This document shows, piece after piece, positions 28,716 through 38,056 of a DNA stretch of 64,000 nt. Location of the stretch: positions 128,320-192,319 of the forward strand of contig VYCQ01000023.1 of the NCBI GenBank assembly GCA_009843865.1, written 5' to 3'. The notes below the pieces were generated by a model. It was not told the DNA's origin. It worked only from the letters and a program-made list of their open reading frames with translations, and made no database searches. The position numbers and the translations under genes were made by a program. Each line of letters begins with the position of its first letter. Position 1 is the stretch's first letter. This DNA is from Acidimicrobiia bacterium. Its GTDB lineage: Bacteria > Actinomycetota > Acidimicrobiia > Acidimicrobiales > Bin134.

Positions 28716-28740
28716 AAAATATTGCGTCCTTTCTCAAAAA
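28701..28740. repeat. Imperfect 18-bp direct repeat at the gltB start
   Basis: On the plus strand tgcgttctttctcaaaaa (28701-28718) and tgcgtcctttctcaaaaa (28723-28740) differ at one base and are spaced by 4 bp. On the minus strand the upstream copy reads TGAGAAAGGA, a possible ribosome binding site, and the downstream copy spans the proposed TTG start. The repeat may have duplicated a translation start region. Confidence 0.7.
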
Positions 28741-28779
28741 CCCGGTGCGTCTTTGTTTGCTTTGGTCATTGCTGTTTGC

Positions 28780-30345
28780 TTAGTGCCTGAACTTTACTCG
28801 CGCTGTCCTGCGAACTCGTTCATAAGCTGCTATCACCACCAACAGGATCGCGAAAAACTCCAACCGCCCAATCAGCATAAGCAACATCAACACGACTCGA
28901 GATGGTCGGGTAAACACTAAAAAATTGGAGGTTGGCCCCGCTTCGCCTAAAGCCGGACCCATATTACCTAGGGCGCTGATCGTGCCAGAAGAAGATGTGA
29001 TCAGATCTTGACCAAGCATGGATAACACCAAAGTTCCAGCGAAAGCTGTAAACGCATAAAGCGCCACTAAACCAGCCACCCGCTGTAGAACTGATTCAGA
29101 GAGAGCTCTGCTGCCTAGCTTTACCCGTGCTACCACATGGGGGTGCTTTACCCGTAAAAGACCTACCCTCATGTACTTGGCCATCACTTGAGCCCGCAAG
29201 ACTTTTAGGCCGCCTGCGGTGCTGCCAGTCATGCCACCCATGACCATTAACGGCAACAAAAGAGACTGTGCCCCCGCTGTCCACACTGCGAAATCTCCGC
29301 TGGTATTAGAGCCCGAGGCATTACTAAATCCAGTGCTGGTGCCCAAAGTGACGGCATTGAATAAACCATTACGAAGGCTGGTCACAAAATTAGAGATGTC
29401 GTTTAACCAGTTCAGGCTGGCCGCAACTAATGCTGTCAGTAAGATCGCCAACAAATAAAAACGAAACTCAGATGATTCACCATAGGCACGAGGGCTACCG
29501 GTGATAGCTCGCCAATGCAAGGTGAAGCTGATCCCGCATGCCAGCATCCCTACAATGATGATCACTTCTACAGCCAGGTTATTGAAGTGGCCAATTGAGG
29601 CATTGTAGGGAGAGAATCCTCCAGTGCTTGCGGTGGTGAAGGCATGGGCAGTGGCATCGTACAAACTGAGACCTGCCAGCTTTAACGCCACTGCCACTGC
29701 AATTGTAAACCCGCCGTATAGCGCCCACAGACGACGAGCTGTAGAACTCACCTGTGGTGCTAAACGGCTGGACATAGGTCCTGGAGTTTCTGCTGAGATC
29801 AGGCTTAACCCGCCCACACCTAAAAACGGCAAGATGGTTACCGCCAAAACCACCATGCCCATACCCCCATACCATTGGATGATTTGTCTCCACATCAGCA
29901 CCCCGCGCCCTACACCTTCAATTTGGCTAAGAATTGTCGAGCCGGTTGCCGTGTAACCCGAAACTGATTCAAACAAGGCGTTGTCGAAGCTGCCGAATTC
30001 CCCCGAGAACCAAAACGGCAGGGCACCAAACAAAGACGAGCCCACCCAAGTCCAAGCCACGGTCGCAAAAACTGTGGCTGGCGACATGTCTGGTTCTAGT
30101 CGGGTGAAGACAACCAATCCAGCGCCTGCCAACAAGGTTGCCGCAGCGCCCATTCCTAAAGCTGTTTCATTGTGGGACGTAGACGATCCCCATTCCACAA
30201 GCGTGGCTACGATCATCCCAGGTGCTAAAAACAACAACCCTAGGCCCACTACAAAGCTCACGCTGCTAGTGACCAGCCAAGGTCGTTCAGCAAGCAGACC
30301 TCGCAAAGCCAGTGCCGGAGCCTGCAAAGCTCGTCTTTTTATCAC
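28780..30345 (-). CDS. TrkH/KtrB-type potassium uptake membrane subunit (second paralogue)
   Basis: This roughly 521-residue transporter has the four M1-P-M2 repeats of the SKT superfamily. Pore loops carry the filter glycine: YTATGS, TTASTGGF, GTSTGF and LGNMGP. Two extra N-terminal helices precede repeat 1, as in TrkH. Although the open frame extends to an ATG at 30417, a GTG at 30345 overlaps the TGA of the upstream trkH by four bases (GTGA), the best start. The partner RCK protein TrkA is encoded two genes upstream. Potassium or sodium symport cannot be told apart here. Confidence 0.9.
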   Translation of the reverse strand: MIKRRALQAPALALRGLLAERPWLVTSSVSFVVGLGLLFLAPGMIVATLVEWGSSTSHNETALGMGAAATLLAGAGLVVFTRLEPDMSPATVFATVAWTWVGSSLFGALPFWFSGEFGSFDNALFESVSGYTATGSTILSQIEGVGRGVLMWRQIIQWYGGMGMVVLAVTILPFLGVGGLSLISAETPGPMSSRLAPQVSSTARRLWALYGGFTIAVAVALKLAGLSLYDATAHAFTTASTGGFSPYNASIGHFNNLAVEVIIIVGMLACGISFTLHWRAITGSPRAYGESSEFRFYLLAILLTALVAASLNWLNDISNFVTSLRNGLFNAVTLGTSTGFSNASGSNTSGDFAVWTAGAQSLLLPLMVMGGMTGSTAGGLKVLRAQVMAKYMRVGLLRVKHPHVVARVKLGSRALSESVLQRVAGLVALYAFTAFAGTLVLSMLGQDLITSSSGTISALGNMGPALGEAGPTSNFLVFTRPSRVVLMLLMLIGRLEFFAILLVVIAAYERVRRTARVKFRH

Positions 30346-31643
30346 CGAAGCCTCAGCCGTTGTAGTTCGCCAATACCCCAGCCCAACACCACCACAACAG
30401 GATATATTGCTAACCACCCTAGAAACATCAGCACCATCAACACGGCTCTAGCAGGTGCAGCCAGCACGGTAGCATCTGCAAATCCTGCTAGCTCTCCTAA
30501 TCCTGGTCCCGCTGTAGCCAATGCTGAGAGGGCTCCCGAAACTGCGGTGAGAAGGTCTTCGCCAAAAGCAGTTACACCGAACACCCCTACTGCTGCGGCC
30601 AAGACCCAAAGGATTTGGAAGTTCTGCACACGCGTAAGCGAATCCTCTGCAACTGATGCACCCGATACCTTCACCGGCACCACAGCTTGAGGATGAAGTT
30701 GCACCACCAGCTCGCGCCGCACGATTCCTAAGATCTCAATCACTCGCACAACCTTGAAGCCACCACCAGCTGATCCAGCCATTGCGCCTACTCCGATTAG
30801 CATCAGCAGCAGAACTTGAGGAGCGAAATCCCAGCCGCTCCAGTCGGCTACTCGAAATCCAGTGGTGCTCAAAGAAGATGTAGCAATAAAAAAGGCTCTG
30901 CGCAACGTTTGCAGACCACCACCGGTATCTTGCCATGTCCATATCGTGAGCAGCATCGTGGATACCAAAACCAACAAGCCGTATAGCTTGATCTCGCTCG
31001 AGCGCCAAAGTATCTGCACTTGTCCTCGTATTAGCCACATCAAAGTGGCTAGGGATGTGCCCGCCAAACACATTGCTGATGCTGCTATCCATTCGATGGT
31101 TGCCGAGTCAAAGTGGGTAAAGGAATCTTGATAGTTAGCAAAACCACCGGTGGATGAAGTTGTTAATCCAAAGGTAACAGCATCGGTGATACCCATACCT
31201 GCCAATCCGTAGGCCATCATCACTGCACCGGTGAATCCTGTATATATCAAGATCACGCGTGTAGCCATACGTGATTGTTGTCCAAATAACATTGCTCGTT
31301 GCCCACGACCCTTAGCAGTCTGGCTTAAGCGACGGTGACCCCCAAAGGTGGGCACAACCAACAGAGCAAACAGCAACGTACCCGCACCACCTATCCATTG
31401 AGTTGTAGCCCGCCAGATTAACAACCAACTAGAAAGCTCTTCTGGGTTTAGCACTCCTAAAGAGGTGGTGGTTAGCCCAGCGGTGGCCTCAAACAATGCG
31501 TCGTCCACCCTATGCACTTCTCCAGAAAGCAAATAAACAACAGCGCAAAGCAATATGGCTGAGGTTGCTGTGATTACCATGGTGGTCAACGCCCTGACTG
31601 AAGAGCGGTGCCACCGTAAGCGAACCCTAGAAGGGTCGCTCAT
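30342..31643 (-). CDS. TrkH/KtrB-type potassium uptake membrane subunit (first, short paralogue)
   Basis: This 433-residue member of the TrkH/KtrB superfamily lacks the extra N-terminal helix pair of its neighbour and starts directly with repeat 1. The pore loops are TTTSLG, TTSSTGGF, SLSTTGF and LATAGPG. In loop 1 the filter glycine expected after TTT is serine, with Gly two residues later, which may alter the selectivity filter. Its start overlaps the end of trkA by four bases and its end overlaps the second trkH. Tandem TrkH genes suggest a heterodimer or two conditional channels sharing one TrkA. Confidence 0.9.
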   Translation of the reverse strand: MSDPSRVRLRWHRSSVRALTTMVITATSAILLCAVVYLLSGEVHRVDDALFEATAGLTTTSLGVLNPEELSSWLLIWRATTQWIGGAGTLLFALLVVPTFGGHRRLSQTAKGRGQRAMLFGQQSRMATRVILIYTGFTGAVMMAYGLAGMGITDAVTFGLTTSSTGGFANYQDSFTHFDSATIEWIAASAMCLAGTSLATLMWLIRGQVQILWRSSEIKLYGLLVLVSTMLLTIWTWQDTGGGLQTLRRAFFIATSSLSTTGFRVADWSGWDFAPQVLLLMLIGVGAMAGSAGGGFKVVRVIEILGIVRRELVVQLHPQAVVPVKVSGASVAEDSLTRVQNFQILWVLAAAVGVFGVTAFGEDLLTAVSGALSALATAGPGLGELAGFADATVLAAPARAVLMVLMFLGWLAIYPVVVVLGWGIGELQRLRLR

Positions 31644-32983
31644 CCGAAAAAGCGCATCATTTCGTCTATGGTGTCAGGTCGCGCAAAGACAATGATGTGA
31701 TCGCGGCCGCGAAGCTGACTACGACCTCGCCCAATTTGAGCTTTACCGTCGCGCACGTAGGCACCTATAAGCACGTCCTTAGGTAAACCCAGCTTGCTGA
31801 TGGTGGCACCATCAGCTGACGAACCAGTTTTCACCTCAGCTTCGATGATCTCAAACTCGCCTGACAAATTCGTGGCTACCTGCGTCACCCCGCCCCGCAC
31901 ATAACGAAGCACACCGTTGGCACTAACTGTGCGGGGTGATAGGGCTACGTCAATGCCCACATCTTGTAGCAAGGTTCGCAATGCCAAGTTGTGTAAAACA
32001 GCGATGGTTTCGCTTGCCCCAAGCGACTTGGCATACAAGCAAGCCAAGATGTTGGCATCGTCTTTACCGGTAAGGGCGATGACAGCGTCAAATTTGCCTA
32101 CCTCTTCAGACTCCAAGAGCTCGGCATCGGTAATATCGCCTTGTAGTACTAGCACAGCATCTAGTTCTTCGCTGAGAGCTTGAGCTCGCTCTAAGCTGTT
32201 TTCGATCAACACCACCTCGGCGTGCTGCTCGCTGAGGCATCGTGCCAATATTTCCGCAGTACGACCTCCTCCCAACAGCATGACCCTTCGGTGGGTGCCA
32301 GCAGCTAATCCCAATAGCGGCAGCAACGTACTGCGTGCTCGTCGTTTGCAAACCACCCGCAGCACATCTTCTGGTTCTAATGTTGTATCTGCACGGGGAA
32401 TTTGCGTTTCACCATTACGGGTTAGCACGGCTACTAAAAAATCCCAATCCGGCTCTGATTCTGCCGCGATCTCGGCTAAGCGACGGTTGACCCAAGGAGC
32501 ATCCGGCGCTAGCTGAACACCTACTACGATCACTTCTCCGTTGGCCATCACGGTTACATCGATGGCCCCAGGATTAGACAACAGGTCAATGATCTCACGG
32601 GCTGTTTCTTCATCAGGATCAATGATGGTGTCCACCTGCATGGCTTCTCGCAGTTCACGGGCATTCTTTTCACGCAAAGAATGAGCTTGAATACGAGCGA
32701 TGGTGCGCTCCACTCCGTGCTGACGAGCTAACAAGCATGCCAGCAGGTTCACCTCGTCACTGGCCGTCACAGCTACCAGCAGATCGGCTTTGCTTATGCC
32801 AGCTTCCCGCAAAATATGAGGATGGGAACCACTGCCCTGCACCACCAGCACATCAAGTTCTTCAGAAATGTGGTGAAGCTTTTTTTCGTCCACCTCCACC
32901 ATCGATACAGTGTTACCTTCTTCACTTAAAATCTGAGCAACATAGGTGCCCACCTCTCCTGCACCCACTACTACAATCCGCAC
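31640..32983 (-). CDS. trkA: Potassium uptake regulatory subunit TrkA
   Basis: The 447-residue cytoplasmic gating protein contains two RCK units. Nucleotide-binding Rossmann motifs are GAGEVGTYVA at residue 7 and LLGGGRTAEILA near residue 235; each is followed by an RCK_C (TrkA_C) ligand-binding domain. Full-length E. coli-like TrkA has the same double arrangement. It lies directly upstream of both TrkH genes with four-base overlaps, and 3 bp after the 5-formyl-THF cyclo-ligase gene, so one transcript is likely. Confidence 0.95.
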   Translation of the reverse strand: MRIVVVGAGEVGTYVAQILSEEGNTVSMVEVDEKKLHHISEELDVLVVQGSGSHPHILREAGISKADLLVAVTASDEVNLLACLLARQHGVERTIARIQAHSLREKNARELREAMQVDTIIDPDEETAREIIDLLSNPGAIDVTVMANGEVIVVGVQLAPDAPWVNRRLAEIAAESEPDWDFLVAVLTRNGETQIPRADTTLEPEDVLRVVCKRRARSTLLPLLGLAAGTHRRVMLLGGGRTAEILARCLSEQHAEVVLIENSLERAQALSEELDAVLVLQGDITDAELLESEEVGKFDAVIALTGKDDANILACLYAKSLGASETIAVLHNLALRTLLQDVGIDVALSPRTVSANGVLRYVRGGVTQVATNLSGEFEIIEAEVKTGSSADGATISKLGLPKDVLIGAYVRDGKAQIGRGRSQLRGRDHIIVFARPDTIDEMMRFFG

Positions 32984-32986
32984 TAG

Positions 32987-33622
32987 CTACGTCCTTGCTG
33001 ATGGCTCGTTAGGCCGCAAGCTGGTTTTGAGCGATAACGACTTATTAAAAATACGCACTTTTACTTCGGTCACCAGCGCGTCCATAATTATATCTTTTGA
33101 ATGAGAAGCAACCTTCTCTACAAGCTGACACTCATAGGCTAAACCGATCACTAATGGCTTGGTTGGCCTCGGGTCGTCTAGCAAGAAAGACAGTGCTCGG
33201 TCATAGTAGCCCATACCTCGCCCAGCACGATATCCAGCTTCATCAAACAGCACCACTGGAGCAAAGATCATATCTAACTCCTTAGCTGCTATGTACATTG
33301 TTGAATCCACATTTGGCTCATCAATACCATAACGATTGGGCACCAACGGAGTGTGGTTGTCGCTGTAAGCAAACTGCATGGGTGCAGGATCGCACAGAAC
33401 TGGCATACACACGGTTATGCCCCGCAGCCAGCAGGCACTTACCAGCGGAGCGGGATCCAGTTCACCGTCATGCACCATTGTGGCAGCCACTTTTCCAACA
33501 CCGTCTAACCACTCTAGCGCAATAATTGCCTGCGCCACCGCTTCAGCAGCGCTAGTAGGGTCGGGGTGAGATTTGCGGGCCTCCCTAGCTTGTGCCCGCA
33601 TCTTGCTCAGGCTGACCACCAA
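32987..33622 (-). CDS. 5-formyltetrahydrofolate cyclo-ligase
   Basis: The 211-residue enzyme uses ATP to turn 5-formyl-THF back into 5,10-methenyl-THF, rescuing folate from its storage or inhibitory form. The signature AGYRAGRGMGYYDR (about residues 130-143) is complete, and the N-terminal lysine and arginine that contact ATP are present. It heads the trkA-trkH operon, with no functional link I can see, and complements fhs and folD further along. The start ATG at 33622 is weakly supported; a second in-frame ATG lies at residue 8. Confidence 0.9.
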   Translation of the reverse strand: MVVSLSKMRAQAREARKSHPDPTSAAEAVAQAIIALEWLDGVGKVAATMVHDGELDPAPLVSACWLRGITVCMPVLCDPAPMQFAYSDNHTPLVPNRYGIDEPNVDSTMYIAAKELDMIFAPVVLFDEAGYRAGRGMGYYDRALSFLLDDPRPTKPLVIGLAYECQLVEKVASHSKDIIMDALVTEVKVRIFNKSLSLKTSLRPNEPSART

Positions 33623-33729
33623 CTCAGATTATCGCAATTGCCACAGTCTCAGACATCTTATGTGGCAGCCTTAGAAAGGCAAGTCTTGCCCCAATATTCT
33701 TGCTTCGTCAACAGATCAGGGAGTCAAAA

Positions 33730-35871
33730 GTGGACGTGGTACCGTATCTAGCTGGAATTAGTGCAATTTTGGCGCTAACGCTCGCCTTTTTCTTTTATAG
33801 ATTGGTTAAGTCAGCACCACCGGGCAACGACCGCATGGTGTACTTGATGAAGGAAATCCAATCTGGAGCGCGAGCTTTCCTTAAACAAGAATACACCTGG
33901 GTGGGTGGGTTCTTGATCATCATGGCCATCTTGATCCCGCTGCTTACCGGGGTAGCACTTACTTTTGTTAGCTATATCTTGGGCGCAGTGCTCTCTGCTG
34001 GTGCTGGTTATGTTGGCATGACCGTAGCCACCATGGCCAATGCCCGTACCACGCAGGCCGCTACCCAAGGCCCAGCTAAAGCTCTGCCATTGGCTTTTAG
34101 AGGAGGAGCGGTCATGGGCTTTTCCGTAGCTGGACTGAGTCTTTTAGGTTTGGCGTGTACCTATCTGATCTTTGTGGAGTGGTTCAGCGTGGATGATCCG
34201 TTCGAAATCTTCACAGCTTTTGGTTTGGGGGCTAGCTCAATTGCTTTATTTTCCCGTGTGGGTGGCGGTATCTATACCAAGGCCGCTGATGTGGGGGCCG
34301 ATTTAGTCGGCAAAGTAGAAGCTGGTATACCCGAGGACGATCCCCGCAATCCCGCCACCATTGCTGACAACGTGGGCGACAACGTGGGCGATGTGGCTGG
34401 CATGGGTGCTGACTTGTTTGAGAGCTACAGCGGATCGATCATTGCTCCAGTAGCTCTTGCTGCGTTTTCATTCTCAGTGGCTGCTAACGAGGCCAGCGAA
34501 ACCTCGATGTTCTCGTCAATTGCTTCTGGGACTGATGTGACTGATCATGCAATTGGTTCAGCAGCACTCTTGTTTCCGCTAGCAGTGGCATTTGTAGGAA
34601 TGGTGGCTGCCATGATCGGCTCTTTTGCCGTGCGGGGTAGCACACAAGGCGATGTCAAGAGCTTGTCGCGGCAGCTTCATATGGGCACCAACGTGGCTAT
34701 GGGTTTAACCGTGATAGGAACGATCCTGGTAGGTCTGTGGTTTTTCAACGGTGATGAGTTCGACAATCCAATGGGGCTTCCCCTCTCTGTGATTAGCGGT
34801 TTGTTGGTAGGTTGGGCCATTGGCAAAGTGGCCGAAATCTGGACTAGCGATCATTATGCTCCGGTTAAAAAGATTGCCAAGCAGTCCGAAACTGGTCCAG
34901 CTACCACCGTGCTCTCGGGTATCAGCGCTGGCATGGTCTCGGTGGCTGCTTCGGTGATTTTGATCGGTGCTGGTGTGTTGCTGGCTTATTGGGGTGGACA
35001 ATTGACGCTAGGTGATACTGGCGGTGCTGGCATTTATGGCATAGCGGTGGCTGCTATCGGCATGCTGGCCACCACCGGCGTGGTGGTATCTGTGGATGCT
35101 TATGGTCCTATTGCTGATAATGCTGGAGGCATCGCCGAGATGTCCGAACTTGACCCTAAGGTGCGAGAAGTAACCGATGCCCTCGACTCACTAGGCAACA
35201 CAACCGCAGCTATTGCGAAGGGTTTCGCAGTAGGCTCAGCAGCGCTTACAGCTTTGGCATTGTTTAAGACCTTTGAAGTAGCGCTAAAGCTTGAAGATCC
35301 TAACTTCGCTCTGTCGTTAAACGTAGGCGAGGTGGACGTATTTATTGGCCTGTTCTTAGGAGCAATGCTGCCATTTTTGTTTGCTGCGTTGACGATTGAC
35401 GCGGTAGGTCGGGCAGCCAACAAGATGATCGAAGAAGTACGACGGCAGTTCCGCGAGATACCAGGTTTGCGTGAAGGCTCAAGTGGAGCTACCCCCGATT
35501 CTGCCCGTTGTGTCGCTATCTCTACACGAGCTTCCTTGCGGGAGATGCTCCTTCCAGGTGCGTTGGCTGTAGCCGTACCCCTGATTATCGGATTCATTGA
35601 TGTGGATACCTTAGGCGGCTTTTTAGCTGGAGCTTTAGTAAGCGGTTTCGCGTTGGCCATTTTTATGGCTAATGCTGGTGGAGCTTGGGATAACGCCAAA
35701 AAGTACATTGAAGCTGGTAATCATGGCGGCAAGGGCTCAGAACCTCACAAGGCCGCAGTGGTTGGCGATACCGTAGGAGACCCATTTAAAGACACCTCAG
35801 GGCCGTCTATGAACATCCTCATCAAAGTGATGACGATCGTATCCTTAGTATTTGCCTCAGCATTCGTTTAA
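33730..35871 (+). CDS. hppA: Membrane-bound ion-pumping pyrophosphatase (K+-dependent type)
   Basis: This roughly 713-residue, 16-helix protein hydrolyses pyrophosphate and pumps H+ (or Na+) out of the cytoplasm. The catalytic signature [11 protein letters not shown] and the [20 protein letters not shown] loop are intact, as is [14 protein letters not shown] near the end. The stretch [10 protein letters not shown] has Ala in the two positions (A460/A463 in family numbering) that mark K+-dependent pumps; K+-independent ones have Lys and Thr. I choose GTG at 33730 with AGGGAG before it; the frame is open back to a TTG at 33700. A Trk K+ uptake operon is divergent from it. Confidence 0.95.
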   Translation: MDVVPYLAGISAILALTLAFFFYRLVKSAPPGNDRMVYLMKEIQSGARAFLKQEYTWVGGFLIIMAILIPLLTGVALTFVSYILGAVLSAGAGYVGMTVATMANARTTQAATQGPAKALPLAFRGGAVMGFSVAGLSLLGLACTYLIFVEWFSVDDPFEIFTAFGLGASSIALFSRVGGGIYTKAADVGADLVGKVEAGIPEDDPRNPATIADNVGDNVGDVAGMGADLFESYSGSIIAPVALAAFSFSVAANEASETSMFSSIASGTDVTDHAIGSAALLFPLAVAFVGMVAAMIGSFAVRGSTQGDVKSLSRQLHMGTNVAMGLTVIGTILVGLWFFNGDEFDNPMGLPLSVISGLLVGWAIGKVAEIWTSDHYAPVKKIAKQSETGPATTVLSGISAGMVSVAASVILIGAGVLLAYWGGQLTLGDTGGAGIYGIAVAAIGMLATTGVVVSVDAYGPIADNAGGIAEMSELDPKVREVTDALDSLGNTTAAIAKGFAVGSAALTALALFKTFEVALKLEDPNFALSLNVGEVDVFIGLFLGAMLPFLFAALTIDAVGRAANKMIEEVRRQFREIPGLREGSSGATPDSARCVAISTRASLREMLLPGALAVAVPLIIGFIDVDTLGGFLAGALVSGFALAIFMANAGGAWDNAKKYIEAGNHGGKGSEPHKAAVVGDTVGDPFKDTSGPSMNILIKVMTIVSLVFASAFV

Positions 35872-35928
35872 ACCTAATGCTACTTGTGGTGTTAGCTATC
35901 GCTGTCGCTTAGACTAACTACTCACCTC

Positions 35929-37518
35929 ATGAAATATCTGGCAGCCAAATATCCTCGACGACAAATGCTGATCGGATTACTACTCGCATTGGTCATGAGT
36001 GCTGTGGTGCCTGTTCATGCTTTTGCGCAACAAACTCAGCAGGATGTTCAAATTCTGCACCTCCAAATCTTGTACAGCGATGGGTTGATTTATCAGCAAG
36101 AAAAATTGCTCAACGCCTATCGTTGCAGGTTTAATATCGACACCATCGTGGTACCGGGAGGATGTCAAGACGGTGTGTCAGCAGTCCCGCTACCGGTACC
36201 ACTGCCCTTTACAGGCATCCCTACGACAGAAGAAAAGATCTTGCGAGACAGCACCGTGTTGTCGCAGGAAACCTTATTAAATGTCTACCGGTGCATGTTC
36301 AGCATTGATACTCAGATAGTGCCTCAAGGTTGTCCTGAGCGCAATCAAACAGCTGCAACGCCAATAACAAGTGGTGGCTCTTCTTCTAGCAGCGCTGGTA
36401 AGGTCGTTACGCCTTTGACCGACACCTCAAAGTGCAGCTTTGCCGACTATGCCACCAATGCGATAGATGCGGTTTGGCAAGTTCGTGCAGGTCAGAATCT
36501 AGGCACAGCTTTTCATCTGGGTCAATACGCTGAGCATTCTTGGTGGCTAACAGCTGAGCATGTGATACGTGATGCCGGTTCAATACGACTTACTCACGGA
36601 GGACAAAGTCTTATAGCCCGCATCGTGCTAGCCGACCGAGGCGAGGACATTGCGGTGCTGTCCACATCTCCATCAACGGCGGCTGAGCTTCAGCTAGGCG
36701 GGCTGAGCACTACAAGACCAGGTAGCGACATCTTCGCAGTCGGCTTCCCACTTTATGTGGCATCCACGCCATCAATTACACGCGGTATCGTCTCAAGGGT
36801 ACTTGAAGACCCAATTCTCGGCAGAGTTTTGCAAACAGACACCGCAGTGAACCCGGGAAATAGCGGTGGTCCCATGCTGAACTCATGTGGATATGTGTTA
36901 GGCATGGTGGTAAGCAAGGCAGCGGCAGTCGGCAGTGAGGGTATCAACTACTCGGTTATTGAGCCAAAGTTGTTAGATGCTCTCACATTTGCTCAAGCCG
37001 ACCCCAATCAGTCGCCTGCTCCACCTTCTCCCCCTAAACCTGCGATAGGCGTAGATGCCCCTGGCCCGGGAGAATGGCAGCAAAGTAGCTATAGCAACGG
37101 TGATGACTACCTATGGCATGTGTACTACTTGGACGAAAATGGCAACGGGGCTGTCGTCTATGAGTTTCCTTGCGGTAAGGACTACTACAACCTGGCAATT
37201 TGGACCACACGCTGGGATGCCTTAGCACTTGACAATCTTGGATATATCCGTTTTTGGGAAGAATCAAGCCAGTCTACTGTCAGCTTTCTGCGAGCCAATG
37301 TGTCGCAACACACTAGCAATGGCGCAACCCGTTTTGCTCTACGCCGTGAGTTCAATACAGGGGCAGTTCAAGATTCAGATCGCTCTTACCGCTTCTACTT
37401 CGAACTGTTGGACAGCTTCCAAAATCGTGGGGTGCTGTTGAGCTTTATTTCCTCACCAGCTCACACACAAATGGTTGAGGAAGCCCTAACCGTTACACGT
37501 AGGGAAGTGGCCTGCTAA
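35929..37518 (+). CDS. Secreted trypsin-like serine protease with duplicated N-terminal Cys motif
   Basis: The 529-residue protein has a signal peptide (about 1-34, cut after HAFAQ-like residues) and then two copies of a motif of the form NxYRCxFxIDTxxVPxGC (about residues 61-78 and 118-135). A Ser/Gly linker leads to a chymotrypsin-fold domain with histidine in TAEHV (about 209), aspartate in EDIAVL (about 240) and serine in GNSGGP (about 311), the triad of the HtrA/DegP-like S1C family. No PDZ domain is seen; instead there is a Pro-rich spacer and a C-terminal domain of about 160 residues that I do not recognise, rich in Trp and Tyr. Confidence 0.85.
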   Translation: MKYLAAKYPRRQMLIGLLLALVMSAVVPVHAFAQQTQQDVQILHLQILYSDGLIYQQEKLLNAYRCRFNIDTIVVPGGCQDGVSAVPLPVPLPFTGIPTTEEKILRDSTVLSQETLLNVYRCMFSIDTQIVPQGCPERNQTAATPITSGGSSSSSAGKVVTPLTDTSKCSFADYATNAIDAVWQVRAGQNLGTAFHLGQYAEHSWWLTAEHVIRDAGSIRLTHGGQSLIARIVLADRGEDIAVLSTSPSTAAELQLGGLSTTRPGSDIFAVGFPLYVASTPSITRGIVSRVLEDPILGRVLQTDTAVNPGNSGGPMLNSCGYVLGMVVSKAAAVGSEGINYSVIEPKLLDALTFAQADPNQSPAPPSPPKPAIGVDAPGPGEWQQSSYSNGDDYLWHVYYLDENGNGAVVYEFPCGKDYYNLAIWTTRWDALALDNLGYIRFWEESSQSTVSFLRANVSQHTSNGATRFALRREFNTGAVQDSDRSYRFYFELLDSFQNRGVLLSFISSPAHTQMVEEALTVTRREVAC

Positions 37519-37529
37519 CAAGTCGAACC

Positions 37530-37955
37530 TCAACTAGCGTGAGTTATAATCGTTCCTGCTATCACACCTGAGTTGGGGTTAATGTTGGTCAGCTTGAGAG
37601 CAATGAGCATGTGGAACTCTCCTTTGTGCGCATCGCTATCGCCTTGCACTGAGTGATCAATGCTCATGATCTTGCTGGCAATTGGCTTGTCGCCCACTTG
37701 CACTAGCACCTTGTCGCCCACTTGCACGCGCCCACAAATTGCCCGCCCTATTACGAAGAAGTCCTCTTGTGACATAGCCTCGGTACGTATCACTTCAAAT
37801 CGCAGCTTCTCCTTGCTACGTTGCCACCGCTTGAAGAAGGTCTTCCAATTATGGGGCTGATCTTCCCACTCCCCTTCCACAATTCCCAAATAATTTCCCA
37901 TTATGGAAAAACTAGCGAAATGGGAGACAGACTTCGTAATTACCGACATACTCAC
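37530..37955 (-). CDS. Small beta-barrel protein resembling EF-Tu domain 2
   Basis: I do not know the function of this 141-residue product. Its C-terminal 90 residues look like a translation-factor domain 2 barrel (FFVIGRAICGRVQVGDKV, then IMSID and a KGEF-x5-ALKL stretch), but no GTPase domain is attached. The N-terminus has an aromatic, charged part (EWEDQPHNWKTFFKRW). QVGDK is repeated because of a 24-bp DNA duplication. It is convergent with the protease gene, ending 11 bp away. An alternative start is the ATG at residue 19. The fold call is by eye and needs a profile search. Confidence 0.55.
   Translation of the reverse strand: MSMSVITKSVSHFASFSIMGNYLGIVEGEWEDQPHNWKTFFKRWQRSKEKLRFEVIRTEAMSQEDFFVIGRAICGRVQVGDKVLVQVGDKPIASKIMSIDHSVQGDSDAHKGEFHMLIALKLTNINPNSGVIAGTIITHAS
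37684..37731. repeat. 24-bp-period in-frame direct repeat inside the small barrel gene
   Basis: The 18-bp string cttgtcgcccacttgcac occurs twice with a 24-bp period, encoding QVGDK twice (QVGDKVLVQVGDKP). The period is a multiple of three, so the frame is kept. Boundaries are approximate. Confidence 0.7.
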
Positions 37956-38056
37956 CTATGCTGATTCGCTACAAACTAGTGGCAGTACACCTGTAAACTT
38001 TTCCCGTTGGTTCCTCGCCACTCTCTTCTGATACCACCCAATCAGAAAGCGTACAC

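Noticed and set aside
29981-30451. Plus-strand 156-codon frame opposite trkH
   Set aside because: Antisense to two well-supported membrane protein genes and of low-complexity composition.
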